Assembly (NCBI RefSeq): GCF_900119915.1
Contig: NZ_LT635455.1
Coordinates: 124,001 to 188,000 of the forward strand
Reading direction: 5' to 3'
DNA from: Olsenella timonensis
GTDB taxonomy: Bacteria > Actinomycetota > Coriobacteriia > Coriobacteriales > Atopobiaceae
Length of the DNA: 64,000 bases
The notes under the pieces were generated by a model. The model did no database searches. It had not been told where the DNA came from and saw only the letters and a program-made list of their open reading frames with translations. Position numbers and translations under genes: made by a program. Below are positions 31,415-39,724 of the stretch, one piece after another; position 1 is the first letter of the stretch, and every line of letters starts with the position of its first letter.

Positions 31415-33850
31415 TCATGACCCCATCTTACCAACAGCTGGCAGGGCGCTCATCTTCTTGGTCGCTGTCTTCAGAGCCTTGGCGAGCTCGTCGCTGCTGC
31501 GTCTCATGTACTTTCTGCTTCGGTTCATGATCTTGATCATCCTCTTTGGGCTGATATCTTCCTTGTCGTCGGTCTTATCGTCATCGTCCTCGGGAACCTC
31601 ATTGTCAGGCACCCTGCGTTTTACTGCTTCAATCTCAACTTCAAGCTCGACTATCCGCTGGTTCAGCACGGTATGGATTTCAGCGACGGAGTTAAGGTCG
31701 CCGTACCGCCCGATAAGCACTTCCTCGCAGAAGGCTACGAGCTTGGCGCACTCGTCCAGCACGTAGCTCCCGTTCGTCACAAGTGCCATCGACGTTGCGG
31801 CAGAGACGCCGGATCCACCGACGGCTCCGAGCAGCGCGCCGCCGCCGGCTATGAGCATAGTCCCACCTGCCATGCCGGCGCCACCGGCGGCGATGGCGCC
31901 GCCGCCAAGAAATGCAAGGCTGGCACTCGTGAGAGCAGCTCCGTGCAGCGCGGCCGCCTCAAGCCCCAGAGCCGCTGCCAATGTCGGTGCTATGGCGGGT
32001 GCGAAGTAGAACGCGAGACCACCAGTCGCTGCCACGACAACCACGGTTCCCGCAGCTCCAACGACACGTTTGGTCACGGCACCGTCAAGCTTACCGCGTG
32101 CGTTGTTAACCGCTTTGTCTAGCTTCGTGAGGCCCTTCTTTCCCACGACGCTCTGGCGCTCGCAGAACACCTCGCCGAGGTAGTCGCTGCCGAGCTTGAG
32201 CCCCTTGTAGAGCTTGTCGTTGTCGCCATGTAGCGGAACGTAGGGCTTGAACCGCTTTGCTTCCATCGCGATGAGCCACAGCCAGGAGCTGTTCGCGCAG
32301 TTATCGAGCCGTGTCGCGACGGAGTCGTATATGGCATCACTGCCCAGGAAGTACCCGGCGTTTGCTGCCCAAACGAGGTCGACCGTTTCGACGACCATCT
32401 CGCTCCATTCCTTGAGCCACGCGCGCTTCCTCTCGGCGTGCTTTGGGTGCTTCTCTTCTGTGATGTCGTGGGCGACGATGGCATATTCGATTGAGTGCAG
32501 CATTCGCGCCTGCATAAAGTCGAGCTTGAGACAGCCAAGGTCGGAAAGCCCGTGCTCGTATGCCTCCTCCGGGCTCTCGCCCTCTTCCAACTCCCTGTCT
32601 TTGAGCGTGGCGTTTACGTCTACGACGCAGGCGATCACGAAAGTCGCCACGCCCACGTAGTTCACGCGTAGGAAAAACGTGACGGGGTCCTTGCCCATGA
32701 TGGCCCTCACGGCAGCGTCGGCGATGTCCACGCCGGTGAAGACGCCGCTCGACACGGTGACCATGCGGCGCATGGCGGGGGTGCCCCAGGGAAGAATGTC
32801 CTCAGGGGCGATTCGCTCGAGGTCGCCAATGCAGCGTATCCCAAGGTCCCGGACCTCGCGGGCAAGCCTCCTGCAGAAGTAGAACCCGCGTACGACGCAC
32901 TGGTTTATGAGCACCGGGATGGTCTGCCTTCCGACCTCGCCGAGTATGCCGACCTCGGTGCGCAGGTCGAACTTCTTGACGCTGTCCTTGATTATCCTGT
33001 CGTTCTCGTCGTGATCGGCAAGCAAGGTTCCGTTGAAGAGCTTGGTCACCCACAGACGGAAGCCCATGTCTCCGTCGCCGGACTCTTTGAAGAACGGGAG
33101 CGCCGAGAGCTCCTTCATGAACGATACGAGTGGGCCGGGAATGCCGGTGCCGCCCATGAGCGCACCGCTGGAGCCTGCCATGTCGCTTACCATGTGGAAG
33201 AACCAGCCGATGGTTCCAAGGGCGATCTTCTCCTGGAAGTTCTTTCCGATGCAGGTCCTGTGCGACTTGGGGACGGGAACGACGTGCGGCATGCCCGCCT
33301 TGTCGGTTCCCACGACAAGCCCGGTGAACTGGGTGAATATCGAGAAGAACAGGCCGCCGATGCTGAAATGGTGCGAGAAGTCGCGAAGGTGGTGCTGCAG
33401 TCCTCCGCCGAAGTCGTTGGTGTTGCCATCAGCAGCAAGCGGGTGGTTCTTCTCGAGCGTCTTTATCGCGTCGCTTAGGTCATCCCCGGAGTAACCTTCC
33501 ACGCGGGCGACCTTCATCACCACCTTCTCGATCTTGTCCCTACCCCACTCGTTTGCGCGGTCGAGGGAGAGCTCGCCCACGTAGAAGACATCAATAAGGC
33601 CGGAAAGGACGCCGCTGCTCACCGCGACGATGTAGTCGAGCTTGTCCGCCTCGTCTACGCGTGGTTCCCACTTGATGCTGTCCTCAAGTGTCTCGGTCAC
33701 GCCAGCATAAACCTCTCTGGCACCCGATGAGCTTCCGAAAGAACTGGGTTCAGCCATGAGGAGCTTCGGCTTCTCTTGGAATGCGAGCTCGTATTGGATG
33801 AGCGGCCTGTCGTCATCCATGAAGAAAGCAGTTGCGACCGTATTGTTCAT
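31415..33850 (-). CDS. 811-residue membrane protein with hydrolase-like His/Asp motifs
   Basis: I do not recognise a named family. Residues 153-161 read HHLRDFSHH and 219-223 HMVSD, an arrangement like the His/Asp metal sites of helical zinc-dependent hydrolases (phospholipase C / YdjM type). Residues ~600-700 are a Gly/Ala-rich hydrophobic stretch (GGGAIAAGGAGMAGGTML) resembling glycine-zipper membrane segments, and the tail is acidic then basic. The start at 33850 lies 15 bases after the stop of the DUF262 gene, so the two are likely cotranscribed. A membrane-damaging effector or partner of the nuclease is an inference. Confidence 0.7.
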   Translation of the reverse strand: MNNTVATAFFMDDDRPLIQYELAFQEKPKLLMAEPSSFGSSSGAREVYAGVTETLEDSIKWEPRVDEADKLDYIVAVSSGVLSGLIDVFYVGELSLDRANEWGRDKIEKVVMKVARVEGYSGDDLSDAIKTLEKNHPLAADGNTNDFGGGLQHHLRDFSHHFSIGGLFFSIFTQFTGLVVGTDKAGMPHVVPVPKSHRTCIGKNFQEKIALGTIGWFFHMVSDMAGSSGALMGGTGIPGPLVSFMKELSALPFFKESGDGDMGFRLWVTKLFNGTLLADHDENDRIIKDSVKKFDLRTEVGILGEVGRQTIPVLINQCVVRGFYFCRRLAREVRDLGIRCIGDLERIAPEDILPWGTPAMRRMVTVSSGVFTGVDIADAAVRAIMGKDPVTFFLRVNYVGVATFVIACVVDVNATLKDRELEEGESPEEAYEHGLSDLGCLKLDFMQARMLHSIEYAIVAHDITEEKHPKHAERKRAWLKEWSEMVVETVDLVWAANAGYFLGSDAIYDSVATRLDNCANSSWLWLIAMEAKRFKPYVPLHGDNDKLYKGLKLGSDYLGEVFCERQSVVGKKGLTKLDKAVNNARGKLDGAVTKRVVGAAGTVVVVAATGGLAFYFAPAIAPTLAAALGLEAAALHGAALTSASLAFLGGGAIAAGGAGMAGGTMLIAGGGALLGAVGGSGVSAATSMALVTNGSYVLDECAKLVAFCEEVLIGRYGDLNSVAEIHTVLNQRIVELEVEIEAVKRRVPDNEVPEDDDDKTDDKEDISPKRMIKIMNRSRKYMRRSSDELAKALKTATKKMSALPAVGKMGS

Positions 33851-33865
33851 TCCAGCTATGCCCCG

Positions 33866-35743
33866 CTAAAACTCGATATCGTCGAATGTGAATGCCTTCA
33901 ATGCGAGCTTTACGAGCTTCTCGGTTCTCGCCTCAATCTGCTCCTTCGTCCAGCTGTCCACGCTCACGAGGTCGTCGTTGAGGTTAAGTCCGTTGCGGTA
34001 CCCGACATTCGAGCCGTTTGAGTCCTTGCGGTCGCGTTTCTCGATGAAGGGCATGTTGCTCAGCTTCGAGTTGTAGCCGGTGATGGTCAAGTTGCCGAGG
34101 GTGTGGACGTATGCAGCCTGAATCTCCTGGGCCTTCGCCTTGTCGCCACCACCGATCATGTCCACCCAGCTCGCTGGGATGTTCTCGCCCTGGGGGAACA
34201 CGTGCTCGATGGTCCACACGTAGTTACCCGACGGGTAGCGCTCCCAGAGCCCCTTCATCTCCTTGGTGACGCTCGGCTCCGCGAGCACGGTGAGGATGTA
34301 GCGCGTCATGTCCGGGTTCACGTCGTATATCGGTCCCTCAAGCCGCTCCTTGAAGGTCGCGTCGCTTGATGAAACGTCGACAAGCCTCCGCTTGATGTAG
34401 CGAGCGACGTCTACGCCCTCCACCCGCTCGTCCTCGATGCCCTCGCAAATGCTAATGAAAAGGCGCTCCAGATCGCGGGTGGGTGGCGTGTCGGTCACGT
34501 TGCGCCTCACAAAGAACCTGACCAGCAGCGCGGCGATTCCGGCGATGAGGCTGTCGTCCAGGTCGAGCTCCGACCTTCTCTTCATGAGGTAGAGGAGCAT
34601 CAGGTAGGAGGGGACGCCCTGAGCACGTGCAATCTCCACGAGCTGGCGTACGAGCCCGGCGTCCATGCCCTCGCGGTCAACCCCGATGATTTGCGAATAG
34701 ATGGCGGAGTTGCCGATGAGCTCGTCGAGCACACCGAGCGCGCCGGGGTCTTGGCCGATCCTCTTTTCGTAGATCTTGAGCAGGTTCGAGCGGGTGGCCA
34801 CCGAGCCGAGCGGCAGCTGTGCGCCGCCTTCCTGCACGAAGGGCCTGTTCACGTCGCGGCGGAAGGCGTCGTAGTTCTGGCGGAAGAAGCGCTCCTGGGT
34901 GGCGTAGTCGTCGCCGAGGTTGCGAAGCACCTCCTGCCATTGCTCGAAGTAGTAGTCGAGTTCGTCACCATCGGCGTCGGCCACCTCCGCAAGCAGGGTG
35001 TTCTTGATTAGGTCCACGGCGGAGAGGGGCACGCCTCGGTTGTTCAGCGATGCGAACAGCGTGTAGGCGTCGGCGTGGCTGTCTACGTTGATCTGCACGA
35101 GCACGGCCGAGCAGAGCACCCTGTTCTTGTCGAGTAGGGTGCGCACGGCATCGTCATCACCCATGCCGGCGATCTCCTCGCCGAGCCGGTCATAGAAGTA
35201 CTCGAATGCCTTCGACATCTTGCGCACGCCATGGTACTTGGGCCGCTGCATCACGACTGCGAGTCCGACGCGTTCCTTGAGGATCCAGCGGTAGTCGTCC
35301 TGGTTGTGGTTCTGAACCTGAGGCACCACGCGTGTCATGCCCTTGTTCGACTTGAGGACGAGCCTGTTGCGCAGCGGCCTGACGTCGTCGAGCTGCATGT
35401 CCTCGTCTATGGCGTCTGGGTGCTCGTTGATGCGGGCGTACAGCGCTGCGAGTAGCAGACTGATGGTAGTAAGCCTCTGCTGGCCGTCGATGACCTCGAA
35501 GTCCACTATGTTGGTCTTCGGGTCGATCTCGCCTTGGATGACGATGATGGACCCGAGGAAGTAGCCTGGGTCATTGTCGAAGACGTCGTCGTAGAGGTTC
35601 GCCCACTCTCGCTGGCCCCATGTGTACTCACGCTGGTAACGGGGTATGTTGTAGACCTTCAGCGCATCGGTCGATAGGATGCTGGCTACGGAGGGGTCAC
35701 TTACGTTCTTAATCATCTCATCCCGGCTCTCGTTATACTGCAT
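33866..35743 (-). CDS. DUF262/DUF1524 protein (GmrSD-like type IV restriction)
   Basis: The protein has 625 residues. IPRYQREYTW (33-42) and VIDGQQRLTTISLLLAAL (from 85) are the DUF262 ParB/Srx-like nucleotide-binding motifs. The C-terminal DUF1524 HNH part has TIEHVFPQGENIP (His-Me finger) and HTLGNLTITGYNSKLSN. GmrSD proteins use these two parts to cut modified phage DNA with NTP hydrolysis. The target here is unknown. The start is uncertain: ATG 35743 has no clear ribosome site and ATG 35716 is an alternative. Confidence 0.88.
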   Translation of the reverse strand: MQYNESRDEMIKNVSDPSVASILSTDALKVYNIPRYQREYTWGQREWANLYDDVFDNDPGYFLGSIIVIQGEIDPKTNIVDFEVIDGQQRLTTISLLLAALYARINEHPDAIDEDMQLDDVRPLRNRLVLKSNKGMTRVVPQVQNHNQDDYRWILKERVGLAVVMQRPKYHGVRKMSKAFEYFYDRLGEEIAGMGDDDAVRTLLDKNRVLCSAVLVQINVDSHADAYTLFASLNNRGVPLSAVDLIKNTLLAEVADADGDELDYYFEQWQEVLRNLGDDYATQERFFRQNYDAFRRDVNRPFVQEGGAQLPLGSVATRSNLLKIYEKRIGQDPGALGVLDELIGNSAIYSQIIGVDREGMDAGLVRQLVEIARAQGVPSYLMLLYLMKRRSELDLDDSLIAGIAALLVRFFVRRNVTDTPPTRDLERLFISICEGIEDERVEGVDVARYIKRRLVDVSSSDATFKERLEGPIYDVNPDMTRYILTVLAEPSVTKEMKGLWERYPSGNYVWTIEHVFPQGENIPASWVDMIGGGDKAKAQEIQAAYVHTLGNLTITGYNSKLSNMPFIEKRDRKDSNGSNVGYRNGLNLNDDLVSVDSWTKEQIEARTEKLVKLALKAFTFDDIEF

Positions 35744-36443
35744 ATGGTTTCGGTTGGTTTGATATGGAGACGGGCTTTCCTTACCCTTCGAGTTGGATTC
35801 GGATTCGACGAGAAGGGGAGACCCAAGATGAATCTTATCGCACCGGGCACCGTAGCAGCGTTCCGATTCGCCTTCCTGGTGCTTCCGAGGGAGGAGCCAT
35901 CCAACATCGCACGCTTGAAGGGGCGGCCGTGGTCCTGGTTCCTGGGCGCGGCCATCATGCCGAGATTGCTCACATTTTGATACACACGGTGCTCAGAAGC
36001 CGGCGCTTGTTCGGACCATTTCTTATTGCACATCAACAGAGCTTCGCCGACACCGCTCTGAGCGGGGGCGGCCGAGCCCGAAAGAAGCTGGAAAAGCATC
36101 GCGGCCCTTGCGGGGAAAGCGGGTCCCGTGGCAGGCTGCGCGCACGAGGAATAAGCGGCATCCGCCGGCCTCGGCTCGTCGTTATTGGGCTGTCTCTGGA
36201 TTACGTCTGATTGGCTCTGCGTCCGGCCGAGAGGGGGAAAGTCGGGCCCTACTCGGACCACTCGGACTTACTCTTACCCGAACTGGCCGCTTCATGGGAT
36301 GGCATGTCATGCGTCTGAGCTGCGGTTTTCATGCAGCGGGTAGCCGGGTTGCTGCTGGGCTACTCGGAATTACTCGGAACTACTCGGACCCACTCTGTCC
36401 GAGCGGGGCTCAAATGGTGAGGGACTTATAGAGGGCTGAAGAG
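35744..36443. other. 700-base gene-free stretch with repeat copy
   Basis: Frames here (for example 35764-36210 plus, 35713-36261 minus) have no ribosome sites, unusual composition and no recognised motif. The right third holds the second ACTCGGA-rich repeat. It may be decayed coding sequence, but I could not identify a parent gene. Confidence 0.4.
36249..36405 (+). repeat. ACTCGGA-rich repeat, right copy
   Basis: Six ACTCGGA-type units in two clusters (36249-36270 and 36361-36392) flank CTTACCCG, GGCATGTCATG, CTGCGGTTTTC and AGCCGGGTTG, in the same order as 31045-31205. The copies bracket the DUF262 and 811-residue gene pair in direct orientation. Confidence 0.5.
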
Positions 36444-37577
36444 CTATAGGGAGCCCGAAGAGATGACATCGGCTCCCGAGCGCATGACTTCCCCCAGCAT
36501 CCTGATTCCTCGGTCAAGCTCGATCTGCTTTTCGAAGTAGTCAGCGTGCTCGAGGAAGCGCTCGCGCAGAGTGCGCAGGCCAGCCGCCTTTTCCGACCTC
36601 GCGCCCGCATCGCTGACGATTCTATCAAAGCAGAGCACGAGCGCGGTGAAGTCGTGGATGACGGGGAAGCGCTTCGTAAGGGCGACGAGCTCCTGGTCGA
36701 TTCCGAGCTCCTCCCGTGCTGCCGTCGCGATGGAACCGACGGGCTTCTGTAGGCGCTGACCGATCGTGTTCAGAACGTTGCCGTTATGAGCGGCCGCGTT
36801 GCGCAGGGCCTTCACGGGGAACAGGAGCTGCTTGACGGATTCGGCCTCCTTGCTGCGGCCTCTCCTGAGATCGTAGAAGTAGAACTTGTAGAGCGCGATG
36901 ATCCCTCCGAAGGAGACGAGCTCCAGGTAGTTCCAGACGTACATGTCCTCGCGTCTGCCGTACTTATTCGCGAGGTCCCGGGTGTAGTTCGAGTCTCCGA
37001 GGTACGAGACGCTGCGCTCGAGGTGCTCCGGGTCTATCCCCAAAGTCTGGTCCTCGGCGATGTGGAGCATCTCGAGGAAGAGCGTCGCCCGCTCGTTGCC
37101 GCCCACCCCATCTAGCCGGTCGGCGATGGCTTTCATCCTCTCGACGGCGGCTTCTGACCCGCTTGGATCGAACCGCTCCTCCAGCATCCTCTCCTTACGT
37201 ACCCTCTCGTGGGCGAAGAGAAGGCCGAGAACCTCCTTCCCGTCGACGCCGTCGTCCATCATCGTCCGGTTGAGATGGACCTTCATGTAGTGCTCGATGT
37301 CGAGCGTCATCGAAAGGATGCGCTCGCGGAGGTGGTGGTCGAGTTTGGTGAGCTCGGCGAGGTAGGCGAAGTCTAGGTTGACGTAGCGTCCGCAGCCCTC
37401 CGACACAGGGCTACGATACGTTGAGAAGCACTTCGCAAACGCCTTGACCTTAAAGAAGAAGTTCTTGTCGCGGAGGAACGCGATTGCAGCCTCGGGGCTC
37501 ATTATGTCGAAGCGGACGCCCCGCTCTGCGAGGTGGGCGACCTGTTGCTCTGCCGGGATGAGCGGGCGCTCCTTCAT
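36444..37577 (-). CDS. Abi_2/AbiF-type HEPN abortive-infection protein
   Basis: The protein has 377 residues. The N-terminus RPLIPAEQQVAHLAERGVRF and the segment AIAFLRDKNFFFKVKAFAK follow the Abi_2 pattern, as does LDIEHYMKVHLNRTM. Near the C-terminus VKALRNAAAHNGNVLN supplies R259 and H264, the R(N)xxxH motif of HEPN ribonucleases. Abi_2 proteins are toxins that cleave RNA during phage infection, and the family has been linked to structured RNA antitoxins and Cas13 ancestry. TTTTGGAGG precedes ATG 37577. A promoter, hairpin and terminator lie directly upstream. Confidence 0.85.
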   Translation of the reverse strand: MKERPLIPAEQQVAHLAERGVRFDIMSPEAAIAFLRDKNFFFKVKAFAKCFSTYRSPVSEGCGRYVNLDFAYLAELTKLDHHLRERILSMTLDIEHYMKVHLNRTMMDDGVDGKEVLGLLFAHERVRKERMLEERFDPSGSEAAVERMKAIADRLDGVGGNERATLFLEMLHIAEDQTLGIDPEHLERSVSYLGDSNYTRDLANKYGRREDMYVWNYLELVSFGGIIALYKFYFYDLRRGRSKEAESVKQLLFPVKALRNAAAHNGNVLNTIGQRLQKPVGSIATAAREELGIDQELVALTKRFPVIHDFTALVLCFDRIVSDAGARSEKAAGLRTLRERFLEHADYFEKQIELDRGIRMLGEVMRSGADVISSGSL

Positions 37578-37589
37578 GATCGTGCCTCC

Positions 37590-37657
37590 AAAACGAAAAA
37601 TGCGGCTGTGGGTACAGGTACCCGCAGCCGCTAAAAGCCCGAAGGCTTTTCACACTG
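37590..37657 (-). ncRNA. candidate small RNA upstream of the Abi gene
   Basis: Read on the minus strand from a TATACT box, the transcript would fold a UUCG-capped hairpin (AAAAGCC/GGCTTTT, 37633-37650), then a 14-bp stem (37602-37615 with 37618-37631), then TTTTTCGTTTT. The second stem plus U-run is a good intrinsic terminator that ends just before the Abi ribosome site. A ~65-base RNA with partial read-through into the toxin gene is the simplest reading. Start and end are estimates. Confidence 0.6.
37602..37631 (-). terminator. intrinsic terminator before the Abi gene
   Basis: GCGGCTGCGGGTAC pairs with GTACCCACAGCCGC in 13 of 14 positions, followed on the minus strand by ATTTTTCGTTTT. Confidence 0.7.
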
Positions 37658-37662
37658 CGGAC

Positions 37663-37691
37663 AGTATACCCCACTTTGCCAAAGGGGCAAA
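37663..37691 (-). promoter_or_regulatory. promoter and operator-like repeat for the small RNA/Abi unit
   Basis: TATACT (37668-37663, minus strand) is an excellent -10 box. An inverted repeat TTTGCC/GGCAAA (37675-37691) covers the -35 zone, so a repressor may bind there. Confidence 0.5.
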
Positions 37692-37784
37692 GGGCGCGGG
37701 GAACGCCCGCACATCTGCGACACTTGCTGGCCCTGCGGGGTCGGGGGACATCCTCTCAATGCGCAGAAGCTCGGGTGATGCAGA

Positions 37785-38897
37785 CTACCTCCGAGACATC
37801 CCGAAGATGAGGGCGTCCTCCCGCTCGACGTCCGAGGGCTCCTCCTCGCCGCGTATGGCGGAGAACTCCCTCGCGGGGAAGTAGACCGTCCAGGCGAGCC
37901 CTTCGTCGACCTCGTCGGCGGACCGTATGCGCCTGAGCTCGCGGTACACGCGCCCCATCTCGTCCCGGAGCATCTTGTAGACGCGCACGTCGGGCCTGAC
38001 GACGACCTCCTCCTCGAGGGCCCGCTTGTAGAGGTAGTCCTGCTTGGTCATGCCCGACGTGCGCGCCATGAGGTCGATGCGCCTGGCCTGCTCGGGCGTG
38101 ACGCGGAAGCCGATGGTGACGCTCCTCTCGCGGGCGGAGTTGGGGCAGGTGGCGATGACGCGCTTCGACTTCGGGGTCTTCGGGTCGGTGAGGACGTCCT
38201 GCCCGTCGATGCGCTGGTAGGACTCCGCGACGGTGAGGGTCCCCCGCTCGAAGTCGAACCTCCGCGGCTTCAGGGCGAGCAGCTCCCCCTCGCGCACGCC
38301 GCACCAGTAGAGCGTCTCGAAGGCGTGGAAGGAGAGCGGCTTGTCCATGATCTCGTCGGAGAACCTGAGGTACTGGTCCTTGGTCCAGAACCTCATCTCG
38401 CCGGCGGACTTCGAGCCCATGGACTCGGCCCTGCGGCACGGGTTCGACGAGAGGCCGTAGAAGCGCACGGCGTGGTTGAAGAGTGCGCAGAGCTGGTTGT
38501 TGACGGTCTTGAGGTAGGTCGCGGAGAACCCGCCCCCGCTCGGCTTCTCGAGGGCCATCAGCTCGTTCTGCCACCTCACGATGTCGACCGGGGCGATCTG
38601 GTTCATGCGCTTCTCGCCCAGGTAGGGGAGGATGCGCTTCGTGATGATGGACTCCTTGGTCTTCCAGGTGTTCAGGCGCAGGCGCGGCCCCATGTCCTTC
38701 TTGTAGAGCTCGAGGAAGTCGACGAGCTTCATGTCCATGTCGCCCGCCTGCACGGCGTAGAAGTCGCGCTCCCACGCGAGCGCCTCGGGCTTGGTCTTGA
38801 AGCCCCGCTTCACCTTGTGGGCGCGCTTGCCGTCGTAGGTCTTGTACCAGGCCTGGACGTACCAGGTGCCGTTCCGCTTATCCCTTGTCACCGACAT
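37785..38897 (-). CDS. tyrosine integrase fused to a MobC/RHH-like domain
   Basis: The protein has 370 residues. Residues 1-248 are a phage-type integrase: a DNA-binding arm (GTWYVQAWYKTYDGKRAHK), an SAM-like core-binding domain, and the catalytic domain as far as CGVREGELLALK (catalytic R202) and DPKTPKSKR. The H-x-x-R and Tyr part is absent. From about 255, ERSVTIGFRVTPEQARRIDL then SGMTKQDYLYKR is a ribbon-helix-helix domain like MobC/relaxosome proteins, ending with an acidic tail. It is probably a deletion chimera unable to recombine DNA. It overlaps the excisionase gene by 20 bases. Confidence 0.8.
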   Translation of the reverse strand: MSVTRDKRNGTWYVQAWYKTYDGKRAHKVKRGFKTKPEALAWERDFYAVQAGDMDMKLVDFLELYKKDMGPRLRLNTWKTKESIITKRILPYLGEKRMNQIAPVDIVRWQNELMALEKPSGGGFSATYLKTVNNQLCALFNHAVRFYGLSSNPCRRAESMGSKSAGEMRFWTKDQYLRFSDEIMDKPLSFHAFETLYWCGVREGELLALKPRRFDFERGTLTVAESYQRIDGQDVLTDPKTPKSKRVIATCPNSARERSVTIGFRVTPEQARRIDLMARTSGMTKQDYLYKRALEEEVVVRPDVRVYKMLRDEMGRVYRELRRIRSADEVDEGLAWTVYFPAREFSAIRGEEEPSDVEREDALIFGMSRR

Positions 38898-39081
38898 CGG
38901 AATCCCCCTCGCCCTCGAACAGGCGCTTCTCGAAGTACGCGCGGCTGACCCGCCCGGGCACGGTGATGCACCCCCGCTCCTCCATCTCCTTGTTGAGCCG
39001 GCGGATGAGCTTGTAGGCGTAGGCGCGCGACATGCCGAGGGCCTCGGCGACCTCGTCCGCGCCGATGGTTCTGCTCTCCAT
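38878..39081 (-). CDS. excisionase-like winged-helix protein
   Basis: The protein has 67 residues. IGADEVAEALGMSRAYAYKLIRRL is a MerR/Xis helix-turn-helix, followed by a wing segment (ITVPGRVSRAYFEKRLF). It sits directly before the integrase with overlapping ends, the usual order in integrative elements. ATG 39081 has GGAGAG nearby; a GTG at 39105 is possible. Confidence 0.75.
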   Translation of the reverse strand: MESRTIGADEVAEALGMSRAYAYKLIRRLNKEMEERGCITVPGRVSRAYFEKRLFEGEGDSDVGDKG

Positions 39082-39098
39082 CTCTCTCCAATCTCGCG

Positions 39099-39143
39099 AC
39101 AGCACGAAAACGTGCTGTCAGTTCGGATACTAGCAGCACGAAA
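39099..39143. promoter_or_regulatory. repressor-site cluster between xis and XRE genes
   Basis: An inverted repeat ACAGCACG/CGTGCTGT with a 4-base spacer (39100-39119) is followed by another CAGCACGAAA half-site (39135-39144). The cluster lies upstream of the divergent excisionase and XRE genes, as expected for a lysogeny-like switch. Confidence 0.45.
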
Positions 39144-39233
39144 TCGAACGGTCAACATGACAATCCTTCATATCCTGATGCGTTATCCTGAGATAAGCAG
39201 GTACACCAGATATACGAGAGAGACAGGGGAGAC

Positions 39234-39662
39234 ATGGCGGACGGCAGCAGGATACGCGAGCTCAGGACGAGGCGCGGCCTCCTGCAGCGCGAGCTCGCCG
39301 AGATGGCGGGCGTGACCGAGTCCGCGGTGCGCAACTACGAGCTCGGGCTCAGGACGCCCCGGCCGCAGCACCTGGAGGCCCTCGCGAGGGCGCTCGGGGT
39401 CGCCCCCGCCGCGCTCGCCGACTACGGGGTCGAGACGGCGCGCGACGCGATCGAGGTCCTGTTCCGGCTCGAGGAGGGATTCGGCGCGAGGCCCGAGGCG
39501 GACGCGGGCGGCGCGCGGGTCGCCGTGGACCCCGCCGCGCCCGGCGCCCAGAAGCTCGACGCGGCGGTCAGGGCGTGGGCCGCGATGCGCGCGAGGCGGG
39601 ACTCCGGGGAGATCTCCGAGGAGGAGTACCTTGACTGGAAGCGCGGGTTCAGCGGGGCATGA
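39234..39662 (+). CDS. XRE-family repressor
   Basis: The protein has 142 residues. IRELRTRRGLLQRELAEMAGVTESAVRNYE is a clean Cro/CI-type helix-turn-helix, followed by EALARALGVAPAAL. The C-terminus has a SHOCT-like segment (SGEISEEEYLDWKRGF). It is divergent from the excisionase-integrase pair and is probably the repressor of the integrated element. The G+C of this gene is very high, unlike the next gene. Confidence 0.85.
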   Translation: MADGSRIRELRTRRGLLQRELAEMAGVTESAVRNYELGLRTPRPQHLEALARALGVAPAALADYGVETARDAIEVLFRLEEGFGARPEADAGGARVAVDPAAPGAQKLDAAVRAWAAMRARRDSGEISEEEYLDWKRGFSGA

Positions 39663-39724
39663 ACTTAATCTCTGTCTCTCTTGCTTTTATCTGATCTTTT
39701 GAGAAGCCGGCATCTGGAGACACC

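Noticed and set aside
31215-31766. 183-codon plus-strand frame
   Set aside because: Half of it is antisense to the 811-residue gene, and no ribosome site precedes it.
35713-36261. Minus- and plus-strand frames between the DUF262 gene and the right repeat
   Set aside because: No ribosome site, no motif and unnatural composition; at most decayed sequence.
37700-39240. tRNA attachment site next to the integrase
   Set aside because: No tRNA-like T-loop/acceptor pattern was found near the integrase; att sites could not be defined.
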